Positions 1 through 6,530 of a stretch of DNA of 56,111 bases are shown piece by piece. A program made the position numbers and the translations under genes. The first letter of the stretch is position 1, and each line of letters begins with the position of its first letter. The stretch covers positions 1-56,111 of the forward strand of contig CAJUIY010000007.1 in NCBI GenBank assembly GCA_910586865.1. Direction: 5' to 3'. This DNA is from an uncultured Bacilli bacterium (lineage in GTDB: Bacteria; Bacillota_I; Bacilli_A; RF39; UBA660). The notes below the pieces were generated by a model. That model did not search any database. It was not told the DNA's origin and worked only from the letters and a program-made list of their open reading frames with translations.

Positions 1-65
1 TTCCAATTTTAAATTTTTTAGAAAAACTATTGACTTTTAATAGTTAGCCTTTCATAAAGAAAAAA

Positions 66-86
66 ACTATAGCTCCATTCCATAGT
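66..86 (-). terminator. Terminator overlapping the stop codon of the duplicated cargo gene
   Basis: The minus-strand sequence forms a 5-bp ACTAT/ATAGT stem with an added G-U pair. The loop holds GGAATGGAG, and a run of T follows. The TAG stop codon lies in the 3' arm. The stem is weak. Confidence 0.45.
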
Positions 87-1311
87 CTCTCTCATTTTCG
101 TTCTCCTCATCTTGGATATTATATTTTGCTTTATATTCCTCATAATCCATAGAAAAATAATCAACTTTTTGTTGTATTGTACTAGAATTTACTTCTAGTG
201 GTTTTTTTGATAAATTTCTATCATCATTAAATAGAGTTGGTAAATCTCTATACCCAACTATTACATATTTATCCGTTGAAGAACCAACTTCTAATTGATT
301 TGATAGATTATATTTTTCAACTTCATTTTTTAGTACTTTTAAATTGACATCATTATAAGTCTCTTTTAAATAAAGCCAATCTTCTTTTGTAATATGACAT
401 ATATCTGCCTCCGATTCGCAAACCGAATCAACAACTTCTTGCATGAGATTACTTGTTTGTGATAATTTTGGTAAAGATTTTAAATCTTCAAAAGCTACAT
501 CAAGATATTCTTTAATTTCTTTGATTTGTAATTTTTCTGATAATGTTCCTATTGATTCATCCATACAGACAATAACATTTGCAATATTCTCTTGATTTTC
601 ATATAAGAGTACATTATATGCGATATCTCCATAGTCTCGTTTCCAAGAGTTAAGAATTTCAAATCCTTTATCTTTCTTTAAATCACAATCTAATTGAAAA
701 TAGTTGTTATACATCAGCATCTCTCCTTCCACTACTAAATTTGAATACAAATTTCTATCATCATTAAATCTCACTAAAAATTCTTCTCCGAAAGAAATAA
801 GTGCTACCTGTTCGGGATTTTGTAAGACCCTTTCTAATATATCTGAATGTATATAAGTTGGATTATTGATTCTAATATCATGCTTTAAATTATATTCTTC
901 GATTTCCTTTTCTAATAAATACAAATTATATGAGGTAAATCTTTCTTGATTTTCTGGAGAAAACCATTTTTTAAAACTAATCTCATGCCATATATTTTTT
1001 TTAAAATTTTCTCTAGAACCATCATCATAACATTGTTGTAATAACTTACTTGTTTGCGATAGTTTTGGTAAAGATTTTAAATCTTCAAACGAACTATTGA
1101 TGTAGTTTCTAATTTCTTTTATCTGTAAATCTTCTGATAATTCATCTATTGACTTGTCCATACAAATAATAGCATTTGCAATATTCTCTTGATTTTCATA
1201 TAAAAGAACATTATATGCTTTATTTTTTTTGAAACCATCTAATGAGTCTATAAGCATAAAACCCTTACTTTCTTTTGGATTCTTATTTAATCTAAAATAC
1301 TTATTATACAT
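67..1311 (-). CDS. ICE cargo protein made of two fused tandem repeats, function unknown
   Basis: I do not recognise the family. The protein (about 414 aa) is a head-to-tail duplication. Each half starts with MYN(K/N)YF, then shares the blocks AYNVLLYENQENIAN, LQIKEI and FEDLKSLPKLSQTS, and ends its core with FNDDRNL. I chose the start at 1311 rather than 1329 because an AAAGGA Shine-Dalgarno lies 9 nt upstream of it. The second half has its own ATG at 714 with AAGGAG 8 nt upstream, so it was probably once a separate gene and may still be translated alone. The C-terminus is DYGMEL, a tail shared with other ICE proteins here. No signal peptide or membrane segment is visible, so it is probably cytoplasmic. 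Confidence 0.75.
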   Translation of the reverse strand: MYNKYFRLNKNPKESKGFMLIDSLDGFKKNKAYNVLLYENQENIANAIICMDKSIDELSEDLQIKEIRNYINSSFEDLKSLPKLSQTSKLLQQCYDDGSRENFKKNIWHEISFKKWFSPENQERFTSYNLYLLEKEIEEYNLKHDIRINNPTYIHSDILERVLQNPEQVALISFGEEFLVRFNDDRNLYSNLVVEGEMLMYNNYFQLDCDLKKDKGFEILNSWKRDYGDIAYNVLLYENQENIANVIVCMDESIGTLSEKLQIKEIKEYLDVAFEDLKSLPKLSQTSNLMQEVVDSVCESEADICHITKEDWLYLKETYNDVNLKVLKNEVEKYNLSNQLEVGSSTDKYVIVGYRDLPTLFNDDRNLSKKPLEVNSSTIQQKVDYFSMDYEEYKAKYNIQDEENENERDYGMEL

Positions 1312-1337
1312 TATTATTTGTCCTTTCATGCATTGAA

Positions 1338-1361
1338 AAAGGCTACATCTTGTAACCTTTT
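1338..1361 (-). terminator. Hairpin with T run between the CAP gene and the duplicated cargo gene
   Basis: On the minus strand AAAGGTTACA pairs with TGTAGCCTTT around an AGA loop (10 bp with one G-U), followed by TTC. It lies downstream of the CAP-domain gene and about 25 nt before the next start codon. It could act as a terminator or attenuator inside the cargo transcription unit. Confidence 0.5.
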
Positions 1362-1431
1362 ATTCTTCATGATACTATATTAGCACACTTACCGGGACAA
1401 AGTGGGACATAATGCTCATCTTTTTTATTTT

Positions 1432-2205
1432 TTACGAAGCGAGAAAAACCCAATAATAAACTTCATCTTTTATAAAAAAAGCTATAGTTCCTTTAGTGTA
1501 AGTGGAATCTACCAAATTATTATAATGTGATGGACTATTTTTCCAATCTTCAAAAATTTCACTAGCACTTACTTGTCCATAAGCAAGATTTTCTGCTCTA
1601 ATAGAAATTTCAGAAGAAGCAGATGTTGTTCCATCTGGTCGAACATGAGAATATAGATTACTAATTTCATTAGCTCGTATTTTGGCAAATGAATATATAC
1701 TATTATCCCAAATCAATTTTTGAACCCCAACGGAGGTACGTAAATTATTAATATAATCTAATACTTCTATTTCGGTTTTAGTTCCATTTGGAACTTCTAT
1801 TGTTATAGATGGTTCTTCCAGAATCGGTATTGATTGTATAGATGATTGAGGCAACTGATTTTGGTTTACATTATTCTCATCTATCATTGAATCGTTATTC
1901 TTTTCTGCAGAAACAGAATTATAACTTTTCATATTGTCATTTATCTCTTTAATATCTTGGGTTCCTTCCCTCTCTTCTGTTGAAACTGATAAAGACAACA
2001 TATCATCTATCTTGTTTATTACTATTATATTTTTATTAATATAAGAAGTACTATTGTCCAAGATTATTAATAAAAATAGAATTACTAGAAGAAAAAAAAC
2101 TAAAATGGTAGTGAGAATAGCTTGTATTTTATTTCTGAATCCCTTTTTAATAAACTTACAATGAGTTTTTTTATATATTTTTTTTAGATTTATCCTATAA
2201 TGCAT
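1432..2205 (-). CDS. Membrane-anchored CAP/SCP-domain protein (YkwD-like)
   Basis: The 257-aa protein has a positively charged N-terminus, one strong membrane segment at about residues 30-50, a low-complexity Ser/Asn-rich linker, and a C-terminal CAP (SCP/PR1-like) domain from about residue 143. The domain shows LDYINNLR, the SHVRPDG region, ENLAYG and WKNSPSHYNNL, all typical of bacterial YkwD-like CAP proteins. The domain should face outside the cell, tethered by the N-terminal helix. Bacterial CAP domains have no settled biochemical role, so a part in cell-surface contact during conjugation is only inference. The start overlaps the end of the small upstream ORF, with a GAGGTG ribosome site inside it. 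The family assignment is firm. Confidence 0.85.
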   Translation of the reverse strand: MHYRINLKKIYKKTHCKFIKKGFRNKIQAILTTILVFFLLVILFLLIILDNSTSYINKNIIVINKIDDMLSLSVSTEEREGTQDIKEINDNMKSYNSVSAEKNNDSMIDENNVNQNQLPQSSIQSIPILEEPSITIEVPNGTKTEIEVLDYINNLRTSVGVQKLIWDNSIYSFAKIRANEISNLYSHVRPDGTTSASSEISIRAENLAYGQVSASEIFEDWKNSPSHYNNLVDSTYTKGTIAFFIKDEVYYWVFLAS

Positions 2206-2359
2206 TTAACACCTCAAAGATGCTATTAAATATTGAAATTATAAAGTATTTCATTTCTAATATTATATTTAAAATTTGTTGTTTATAATGTAAGAGTAGC
2301 ATACATATAATGAGGAACACTAGAAATGATGCAACAAACCTAAAAATCCTTTCTAACAA
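2195..2359 (-). CDS. Small membrane protein, 54 aa, TTG start
   Basis: A short ORF overlooked by size filters. TTG at 2359 has AAGGAG 9 nt upstream (2369-2374). The product has one hydrophobic segment at about residues 8-23 (FVASFLVFLIICMLLL) and a second amphipathic stretch with Ile/Phe near the C-terminus. Its stop overlaps the first codons of the CAP-domain gene, which suggests translational coupling and a shared membrane role. Function unknown. Good ribosome site and overlap support it; the non-ATG start and small size limit confidence. Confidence 0.5.
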   Translation of the reverse strand: MLERIFRFVASFLVFLIICMLLLHYKQQILNIILEMKYFIISIFNSIFEVLNAL

Positions 2360-2384
2360 TACACATCACTCCTTTTATTGAAAA

Positions 2385-2411
2385 AAGACTACATTTCCAT
2401 TCCGTAGTCTT
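2385..2411 (-). terminator. Intrinsic terminator overlapping the toxN stop codon
   Basis: On the minus strand AAGACTAC pairs perfectly with GTAGTCTT (8 bp) around an 11-nt loop, followed by TTTT. The TAG stop of toxN lies in the 3' arm. The codons for the final DYGMEM residues form the 5' arm and loop. Confidence 0.8.
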
Positions 2412-2997
2412 CCTCTTTTTCGTCATACTCATCTATATCATCAAAAAGCTCTTCATCATTCTCTTTGGATTTCATGATTTCATATTCTAGACATTTTTTT
2501 TCTAACAATTTAAAATCACAACTTCTTTTACTAATTTTAGAATCTGGAAATTTTTCCTTCCCTAAATATACTCTTTTTGCCTGTGCTATTAACTTTTCCT
2601 TATTTTTATTAATCAAATTCAACTCTTTGGATAAAAGTGCTATATATTTTTTTTCTTCATAGATAGAATCAAAAGTAATATATTTACTTATTTCGGAATA
2701 CTTTAAAAGTTTCACTTCTTCTGGCATAATAGGAACCATATTATTCAAATTCAAAACGGAAAAAATTTTTCCTTTTTCCTGAACCTTATACATCTCTGGA
2801 CTAGAAATCTTATAATGCTTATCCTTTACAGATGAAATAGGTACATAATAATCAAAATTATTAACTTGGAAAATTATTCCAATATATGGTTTTAGTTTTT
2901 CTCCGTAATTAATATTTTGTACATTTTTATCATACTTTTGTAAATATGATATATATTTCTTATCGACTACATACCAATTTATATCTTCTTCAAACAT
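2389..2997 (-). CDS. toxN: Type III toxin-antitoxin endoribonuclease, ToxN/AbiQ family
   Basis: The 202-aa protein matches the ToxN/AbiQ fold along its length: an N-terminal YVVDKKYISYLQKYD, then KPYIGIIFQVNNFDYYVPISSVKDKH, LNLNNMVPIMPEEV, and the C-terminal FKLLEKKCLEYE. In known ToxN the catalytic region reads (T/S)SxK; here S55, S56, K58 and H61 fit. These enzymes are cytoplasmic ribonucleases that cut mRNA and process their own antitoxin RNA; they cause phage abortive infection. Directly upstream lie three 37-bp repeats and a hairpin, the hallmark of a toxI antitoxin gene. The protein is about 30 residues longer than typical ToxN because of an acidic C-terminal extension ending in DYGMEM, shared with other ICE proteins. 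An AAAGAGG ribosome site precedes the ATG. Confidence 0.9.
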   Translation of the reverse strand: MFEEDINWYVVDKKYISYLQKYDKNVQNINYGEKLKPYIGIIFQVNNFDYYVPISSVKDKHYKISSPEMYKVQEKGKIFSVLNLNNMVPIMPEEVKLLKYSEISKYITFDSIYEEKKYIALLSKELNLINKNKEKLIAQAKRVYLGKEKFPDSKISKRSCDFKLLEKKCLEYEIMKSKENDEELFDDIDEYDEKEEDYGMEM

Positions 2998-3019
2998 AGA
3001 ATCACCTCTTTATATATTA

Positions 3020-3042
3020 AAAGACTACATATTGTAGTCTTT
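3020..3042 (-). terminator. Attenuating hairpin between toxI repeats and toxN
   Basis: A perfect 10-bp inverted repeat (AAAGACTACA / TGTAGTCTTT) with a 3-nt loop sits 22 nt before the toxN start, followed by only a short T run. In type III systems a leaky terminator at this place keeps toxin transcription low relative to antitoxin RNA. Confidence 0.8.
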
Positions 3043-3047
3043 CTTTT

Positions 3048-3158
3048 AAATCTATTTTTGGTAGGAATAGTAAAACCTCTTTATAAATCTATTTTTGGTA
3101 GGAATAGTAAAACCTCTTTATAAATCTATCTTTGGTAGGAATAGTAAAACCTCTTTTA
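3048..3158 (-). ncRNA. toxI: ToxI-type antitoxin RNA, three 37-nt tandem repeats
   Basis: Three direct repeats of about 37 bp lie head to tail (3048-3084, 3085-3121, 3122-3158). The first two are identical; the third has one substitution and a one-base length change. There are no spacers. In the minus-strand RNA each repeat contains GGU, CUAU, ACC and AUAG in that order. GGU can pair with ACC and CUAU with AUAG, giving an interleaved H-type pseudoknot like the one described for ToxI. The repeats follow a sigma-A promoter and precede a hairpin and toxN, the canonical toxI-toxN layout. The differences in repeat three leave both predicted stems intact. ToxN is expected to cut the transcript into single repeat units that then bind and inhibit it. 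Confidence 0.88.
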
Positions 3159-3215
3159 TGAAGTATTTCTACTTCTTTTATATTATATGAAACTTCTTCC
3201 ATTTAATACACTTGA

Positions 3216-3244
3216 ATTATAACATATTGTTGTTTATTAGTCAA
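3216..3244 (-). promoter_or_regulatory. Sigma-A promoter of the toxI-toxN locus
   Basis: On the minus strand TTGACT (3244-3239) and TATAAT (3221-3216) are separated by 17 nt, close to the consensus. Transcription would start about 50 nt before the first toxI repeat. The promoter lies just past the relaxase stop codon, so the locus can be expressed independently of the transfer operon. Confidence 0.8.
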
Positions 3245-3262
3245 GGTATATCATAGCAATCA

Positions 3263-4546
3263 TCACTGTTTATAGGATACTACTTGAAACGATTTACTAA
3301 ATTCTTCCGTTGCCTTTTCCATCTCTTCTTTTAAAGAATAAATACCTCGTTTGATTTTTGCATTTGATGGTTTTTTTAATAAATGATTTATTATGTTATT
3401 TTTTTTATTTGGAACATGATTCTTGTTTGCATATTCCTTTGTAACTATTTCTTTGACAATATCCTCTTTATTTAATTTTACCTTATTAGTTTTAGAAAGA
3501 TTATTAATAATAGCATTATATACAAAATTGTCAACATACTTACGTTTATTTTCACTCTCATCTGATTCCTTAATAATTTCTTTTACGTTATTAGAATTAT
3601 TCAATTTTTGATAAAAAGAATTTATTTCTTTTAAAGTTGATTCAAAGTTATCCTTTTCTTCCTTTAATAAATCTTTATACAATTCCTGAGCTATTTTTTT
3701 TGTTAGATTCTTTATTTTTTTGTTTTTTAAAGAATTATATTTTATTTTTTGATTTTTATTTTTCCTTTCTTCTTTTATTAGTTCTGATAATTCATCTATC
3801 TGATCTTGTAAATGCAAATCCTTTATATTATGAAGAATAAAATTATCACTATTAATATTAAATCTTTCCTTAATATCTTCTATATCTTTATTTAACTGTA
3901 TTCGTTTATCTTTTAAAAGAGATTCCCTTTTGATTTCTAATGTAGTAACTCTTTTTAAATAATTTAAATCTTCTATATCAATTTTTCCTCTTCTTCTATA
4001 TTTTGGTTTCATATATTTTTTTGATGAAGGGGATTTATAGTTAGGTTCTTTTTCTGCAAAAGAAATATGATAGTGGTAGTGTCCTGATTTACTATCCAAA
4101 TGGAGAGAAGCATTGTATAGCATTTTTTTCGTGTCTTGAAATCCTATTTTTTTCAGATATTGTGGTATTATTTTTGTCATTAGTTTTTTTGATAATTTAT
4201 CAAGGGAAATATTTTCATCTATAAAGTCATTATCAAATGATAATATCGTTTGATATACATTAGAATTTTCCCATGCCTTTAAATATTCATCGGTTCGTTT
4301 TTCTGCTTCCTCATCAGTAGCATTATGTCCATCTTCCATTAAATAGCTTAAGAAGGTGCCATGTTTCAATTTACCATCGTAATAGGAAGTCATTAGCATA
4401 ACCTCCTGCTTTCTTCTTGGATAATTAACTACACCTTTTACTAATTTACCATTTTCATCTAATTTCTCCTTCTTAGCATCTGGATTATTTTTACCAAATA
4501 TCCATCTTGCGGGAGAAACGACTATTGGTGTTTTCCTTTTCTCCAT
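3263..4546 (-). CDS. MOBP-type conjugative relaxase (MobL-like)
   Basis: This protein of 427 aa should nick and covalently bind the ICE DNA at oriT and pilot it to the recipient. The relaxase domain fills the N-terminal half. The metal-binding histidine motif is visible near residues 155-162 as LHLDSKSGHYHYHISF, followed by AEKEP; upstream tyrosines near residue 55 (TSYYDGK) are candidates for the nicking tyrosine. The C-terminal half is Lys/Glu/Asn-rich and probably helical. It lies 7 nt downstream of an RHH protein gene and two genes below the candidate oriT, the usual relaxosome arrangement. Family assignment to MOBP is from overall pattern; the exact subfamily is uncertain. Confidence 0.85.
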   Translation of the reverse strand: MEKRKTPIVVSPARWIFGKNNPDAKKEKLDENGKLVKGVVNYPRRKQEVMLMTSYYDGKLKHGTFLSYLMEDGHNATDEEAEKRTDEYLKAWENSNVYQTILSFDNDFIDENISLDKLSKKLMTKIIPQYLKKIGFQDTKKMLYNASLHLDSKSGHYHYHISFAEKEPNYKSPSSKKYMKPKYRRRGKIDIEDLNYLKRVTTLEIKRESLLKDKRIQLNKDIEDIKERFNINSDNFILHNIKDLHLQDQIDELSELIKEERKNKNQKIKYNSLKNKKIKNLTKKIAQELYKDLLKEEKDNFESTLKEINSFYQKLNNSNNVKEIIKESDESENKRKYVDNFVYNAIINNLSKTNKVKLNKEDIVKEIVTKEYANKNHVPNKKNNIINHLLKKPSNAKIKRGIYSLKEEMEKATEEFSKSFQVVSYKQ

Positions 4547-4553
4547 ATGCTAC

Positions 4554-4904
4554 CTACTTCATAAATGAGTCTTCTGGATTATAATAGTCATTCAAAAATT
4601 GTTTTACTCTAGAATTATTCCTTGCACTTTTATCATATTCTTTATAAGACATTTCTCCATAGAATTGTTTTAAAAGTTCTACAATCAAAGAAATAGTTTT
4701 ACTACTTTGAACTATTTCTTTTTGCAGGGTTTTTAAGAGTAATTCATTCTCGGAAGAATTAGAGTTACCATCACATTTATCATATTGATAGTTATTTATT
4801 AAATACCTAATCACTTCTGATGTAGATTTTTTATTTAATGATAATTTTATTTTTTCTAAAGTTAATTCTTCGTTTTCATTCAATCGTATTGTCGTCCTAC
4901 CCAT
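4554..4904 (-). CDS. Ribbon-helix-helix relaxosome accessory protein (MobC-like)
   Basis: The 116-aa protein begins MGRTTIRLNENEELTLEKI, a beta strand and first helix typical of ribbon-helix-helix DNA-binding proteins, then KKSTSEVIRYLINNY as the second helix. The C-terminal part is helical and charged. Position immediately upstream of the relaxase gene suggests it binds oriT and recruits the relaxase, as MobC-type proteins do. Function is inferred from fold and neighbours. It may also repress the promoter in the oriT region. Confidence 0.7.
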   Translation of the reverse strand: MGRTTIRLNENEELTLEKIKLSLNKKSTSEVIRYLINNYQYDKCDGNSNSSENELLLKTLQKEIVQSSKTISLIVELLKQFYGEMSYKEYDKSARNNSRVKQFLNDYYNPEDSFMK

Positions 4905-4945
4905 TTTAAATCTTCCTTTCTAAAAATCTTTGTGAGAAATTTTTC

Positions 4946-5152
4946 TCACTTAGAGTTTTCTCCATGAAATTCTTCATCTAAATTTATTTTTCCTTCATGG
5001 ACTAAAAGTCCATTTAAAATTAATTCAACTAGAATATCATTTCTTGATGTAGTCGGTATTATCTCTTTCCTTTCTTGATAGATTTCTTCTACATATTGAT
5101 ATGTAGCATCATCTAATCCTAATCGTAAACTATGATCGACTAGTCGTTTCAT
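4946..5152 (-). CDS. Small RHH-like DNA-binding protein of the mobilisation operon
   Basis: A 68-aa protein opening with KRLVDHSLRLGLDDATYQYVEEI and ending in an acidic tail. The pattern of a short basic strand followed by two helices suggests a ribbon-helix-helix or similar small DNA-binding fold, although the match is weak. It is the first gene after the repeat-rich oriT region and is followed by the MobC-like gene and the relaxase, so a role in oriT binding or autoregulation is likely. It starts with ATG after a CAAAAGGAGTG ribosome site. Confidence 0.6.
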   Translation of the reverse strand: MKRLVDHSLRLGLDDATYQYVEEIYQERKEIIPTTSRNDILVELILNGLLVHEGKINLDEEFHGENSK

Positions 5153-5160
5153 TTCATTTC

Positions 5161-5540
5161 ACTCCTTTTGAACTTTTAAATTTGTATGACAAAACCCTTT
5201 TGTTGCAACGATCCCCAAAAATATAGTATTTTTAGGGATGGGCATAAGATGGTTACCCATTAAAGTCTACGAAATCGTTATATATCAACGATTTGCGGTA
5301 GACCATTTTTTGTACTTACAAAAATTTTGGAGCATACTCACTGTATGACAAATATAATGAAATCCTTATACTATAAGGAAAGTTTTGTCATATTTCTTGT
5401 CATACTCCTGGGGTTTTGTCATACCTTTGTCATAACTGTTTTTTTAGTTTTTTAGGGTTTTGTCATACACTTTTTTATCTGTTATCTTCTCATTTTTATT
5501 GTTTATTTTATATTACTTTCTTTTTAGATGTTTGCTTATA
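5161..5540. other. Candidate origin of transfer (oriT) with repeats and nested hairpins
   Basis: This 380-bp gene-free region upstream of the mobilisation operon holds seven copies of a TTTTGTCATAC-like element: 5184-5197 and 5343-5353 on the minus strand; 5382-5392, 5395-5405, 5411-5424, 5426-5434 and 5455-5468 on the plus strand. It also has a nested inverted repeat at 5265-5303 (GTCTAC/GTAGAC outside, AAATCGTT/AACGATTT inside) and a perfect 8-bp palindrome TCCTTATA-C-TATAAGGA at 5363-5379, itself flanked by opposed copies of the element. An ATGGG/CCCAT pair encloses CATAAGATGGTTA near 5238-5260. The repeats look like binding sites for the neighbouring RHH proteins. No nic site is assigned. 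Confidence 0.65.
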
Positions 5541-5544
5541 TCTA

Positions 5545-6405
5545 TTATGAAAAGGTAGAATTTAAATCTGCATATTTAAAAAAATCAGTATGCTTTTTAT
5601 AATCAGAATCTAATCTTAATTCTATATGTAAATGATTTCCTGTAGAACATCCTGTTGTTCCAACTTCTGCAACTTTCTGTCCTTTTTTTACAATATCGCC
5701 AACTTTTACTTTTGCACTATTTGGGTATAAATGTGCAAAAACTACTAAATAATCTCTTCCATTAAAGTTATATTTTATATGAATTTCATTGTTCATTTTA
5801 TAACAAGAAGAGGTATTGCCATTCCAAGAACCACTATTCGTTTTTGAGGGGAAAGTTACTTTAATAACTGTTCCATTGTCAGCTGGAGCATACACACTTG
5901 TCTGTGCTTTTGCTGAAATATCCCAACCAGAATGATATTCACTTCCTCTTTCTTGCGACCAATAAGAAGATATATTAGTAGCTTCTTTCATATTAATTGG
6001 CATTGAAAAAGGCTTTAACGTATTATTATTTTTACTATCCTCTACCTCTTTTTTGTAAGCTTCTTCCATAGAAGAAGAACCATTTTTTAAATTACTTACT
6101 ACTTTATCAAGAGAAGCATACCCTTTTATTTTACCCGTATTTTTATACGAATTAAAAACATATTCTCTAACTAATCTTAGATATTCATTACTATATAATG
6201 CATTTGGCTTAACCATTTGAACATTAGGATCCTCACCATCAAGGTTAGTAGTTGATGTTACTTCTACCTGTTTTGATGCTATATTTCCTATTATATTTAA
6301 TAAAGAAACAATAATTATTATTCCACTAAACAAGAACAAAAAAAGAGTTATAACAGTTCCTATAACCCCAAATTTGAGTATTTTACTTTTTAAGGATTCC
6401 ATCAT
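5545..6405 (-). CDS. Membrane-anchored M23 peptidoglycan hydrolase of the transfer apparatus
   Basis: The 286-aa protein has an N-terminal membrane helix (about residues 12-42), a helical middle region, and a C-terminal M23 LytM-type domain from about residue 150. Zinc ligands are visible as HSGWD (H-x3-D) and NHLHIELR (HxH). M23 enzymes cut peptide cross-links in peptidoglycan; in conjugative elements they open the wall for the secretion channel. The domain should lie outside the membrane. Unlike many Gram-positive ICE hydrolases I see no NlpC/P60 or transglycosylase domain. Its ATG overlaps the stop of the small upstream ORF in an ATGA junction. Confidence 0.85.
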   Translation of the reverse strand: MMESLKSKILKFGVIGTVITLFLFLFSGIIIIVSLLNIIGNIASKQVEVTSTTNLDGEDPNVQMVKPNALYSNEYLRLVREYVFNSYKNTGKIKGYASLDKVVSNLKNGSSSMEEAYKKEVEDSKNNNTLKPFSMPINMKEATNISSYWSQERGSEYHSGWDISAKAQTSVYAPADNGTVIKVTFPSKTNSGSWNGNTSSCYKMNNEIHIKYNFNGRDYLVVFAHLYPNSAKVKVGDIVKKGQKVAEVGTTGCSTGNHLHIELRLDSDYKKHTDFFKYADLNSTFS

Positions 6406-6530
6406 TTTTTTAATAACTCTCTTCTTTTTTTATACAATCTATCTGTTTGCCTTTTAAGTCTTTTTTCTTTTTTTGTTAATTGGTGATGATATCCATATCT
6501 TTTGTGCCTTCTCATTTTTATTGTTGTCAT
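6402..6530 (-). CDS. Highly basic 42-aa microprotein between VirB4 and M23 genes
   Basis: This short ORF (42 aa, about half Lys/Arg/His) starts with MTTIKMRRHKRYGYHHQ and ends RRELLKK. Its ATG overlaps the VirB4 stop in an ATGA junction (6527-6530) and its TGA overlaps the M23 start in another ATGA junction (6402-6405). Such tight coupling on both sides argues strongly for a real gene. I know no family for it. The charge suggests binding to nucleic acid, acidic membrane lipids or a partner protein. Confidence 0.65.
   Translation of the reverse strand: MTTIKMRRHKRYGYHHQLTKKEKRLKRQTDRLYKKRRELLKK

Noticed and set aside
3048..3158. Repeats considered as a CRISPR array
   Set aside because: The 37-bp units are directly adjacent without spacers, and no cas genes are near; the setting fits toxI.
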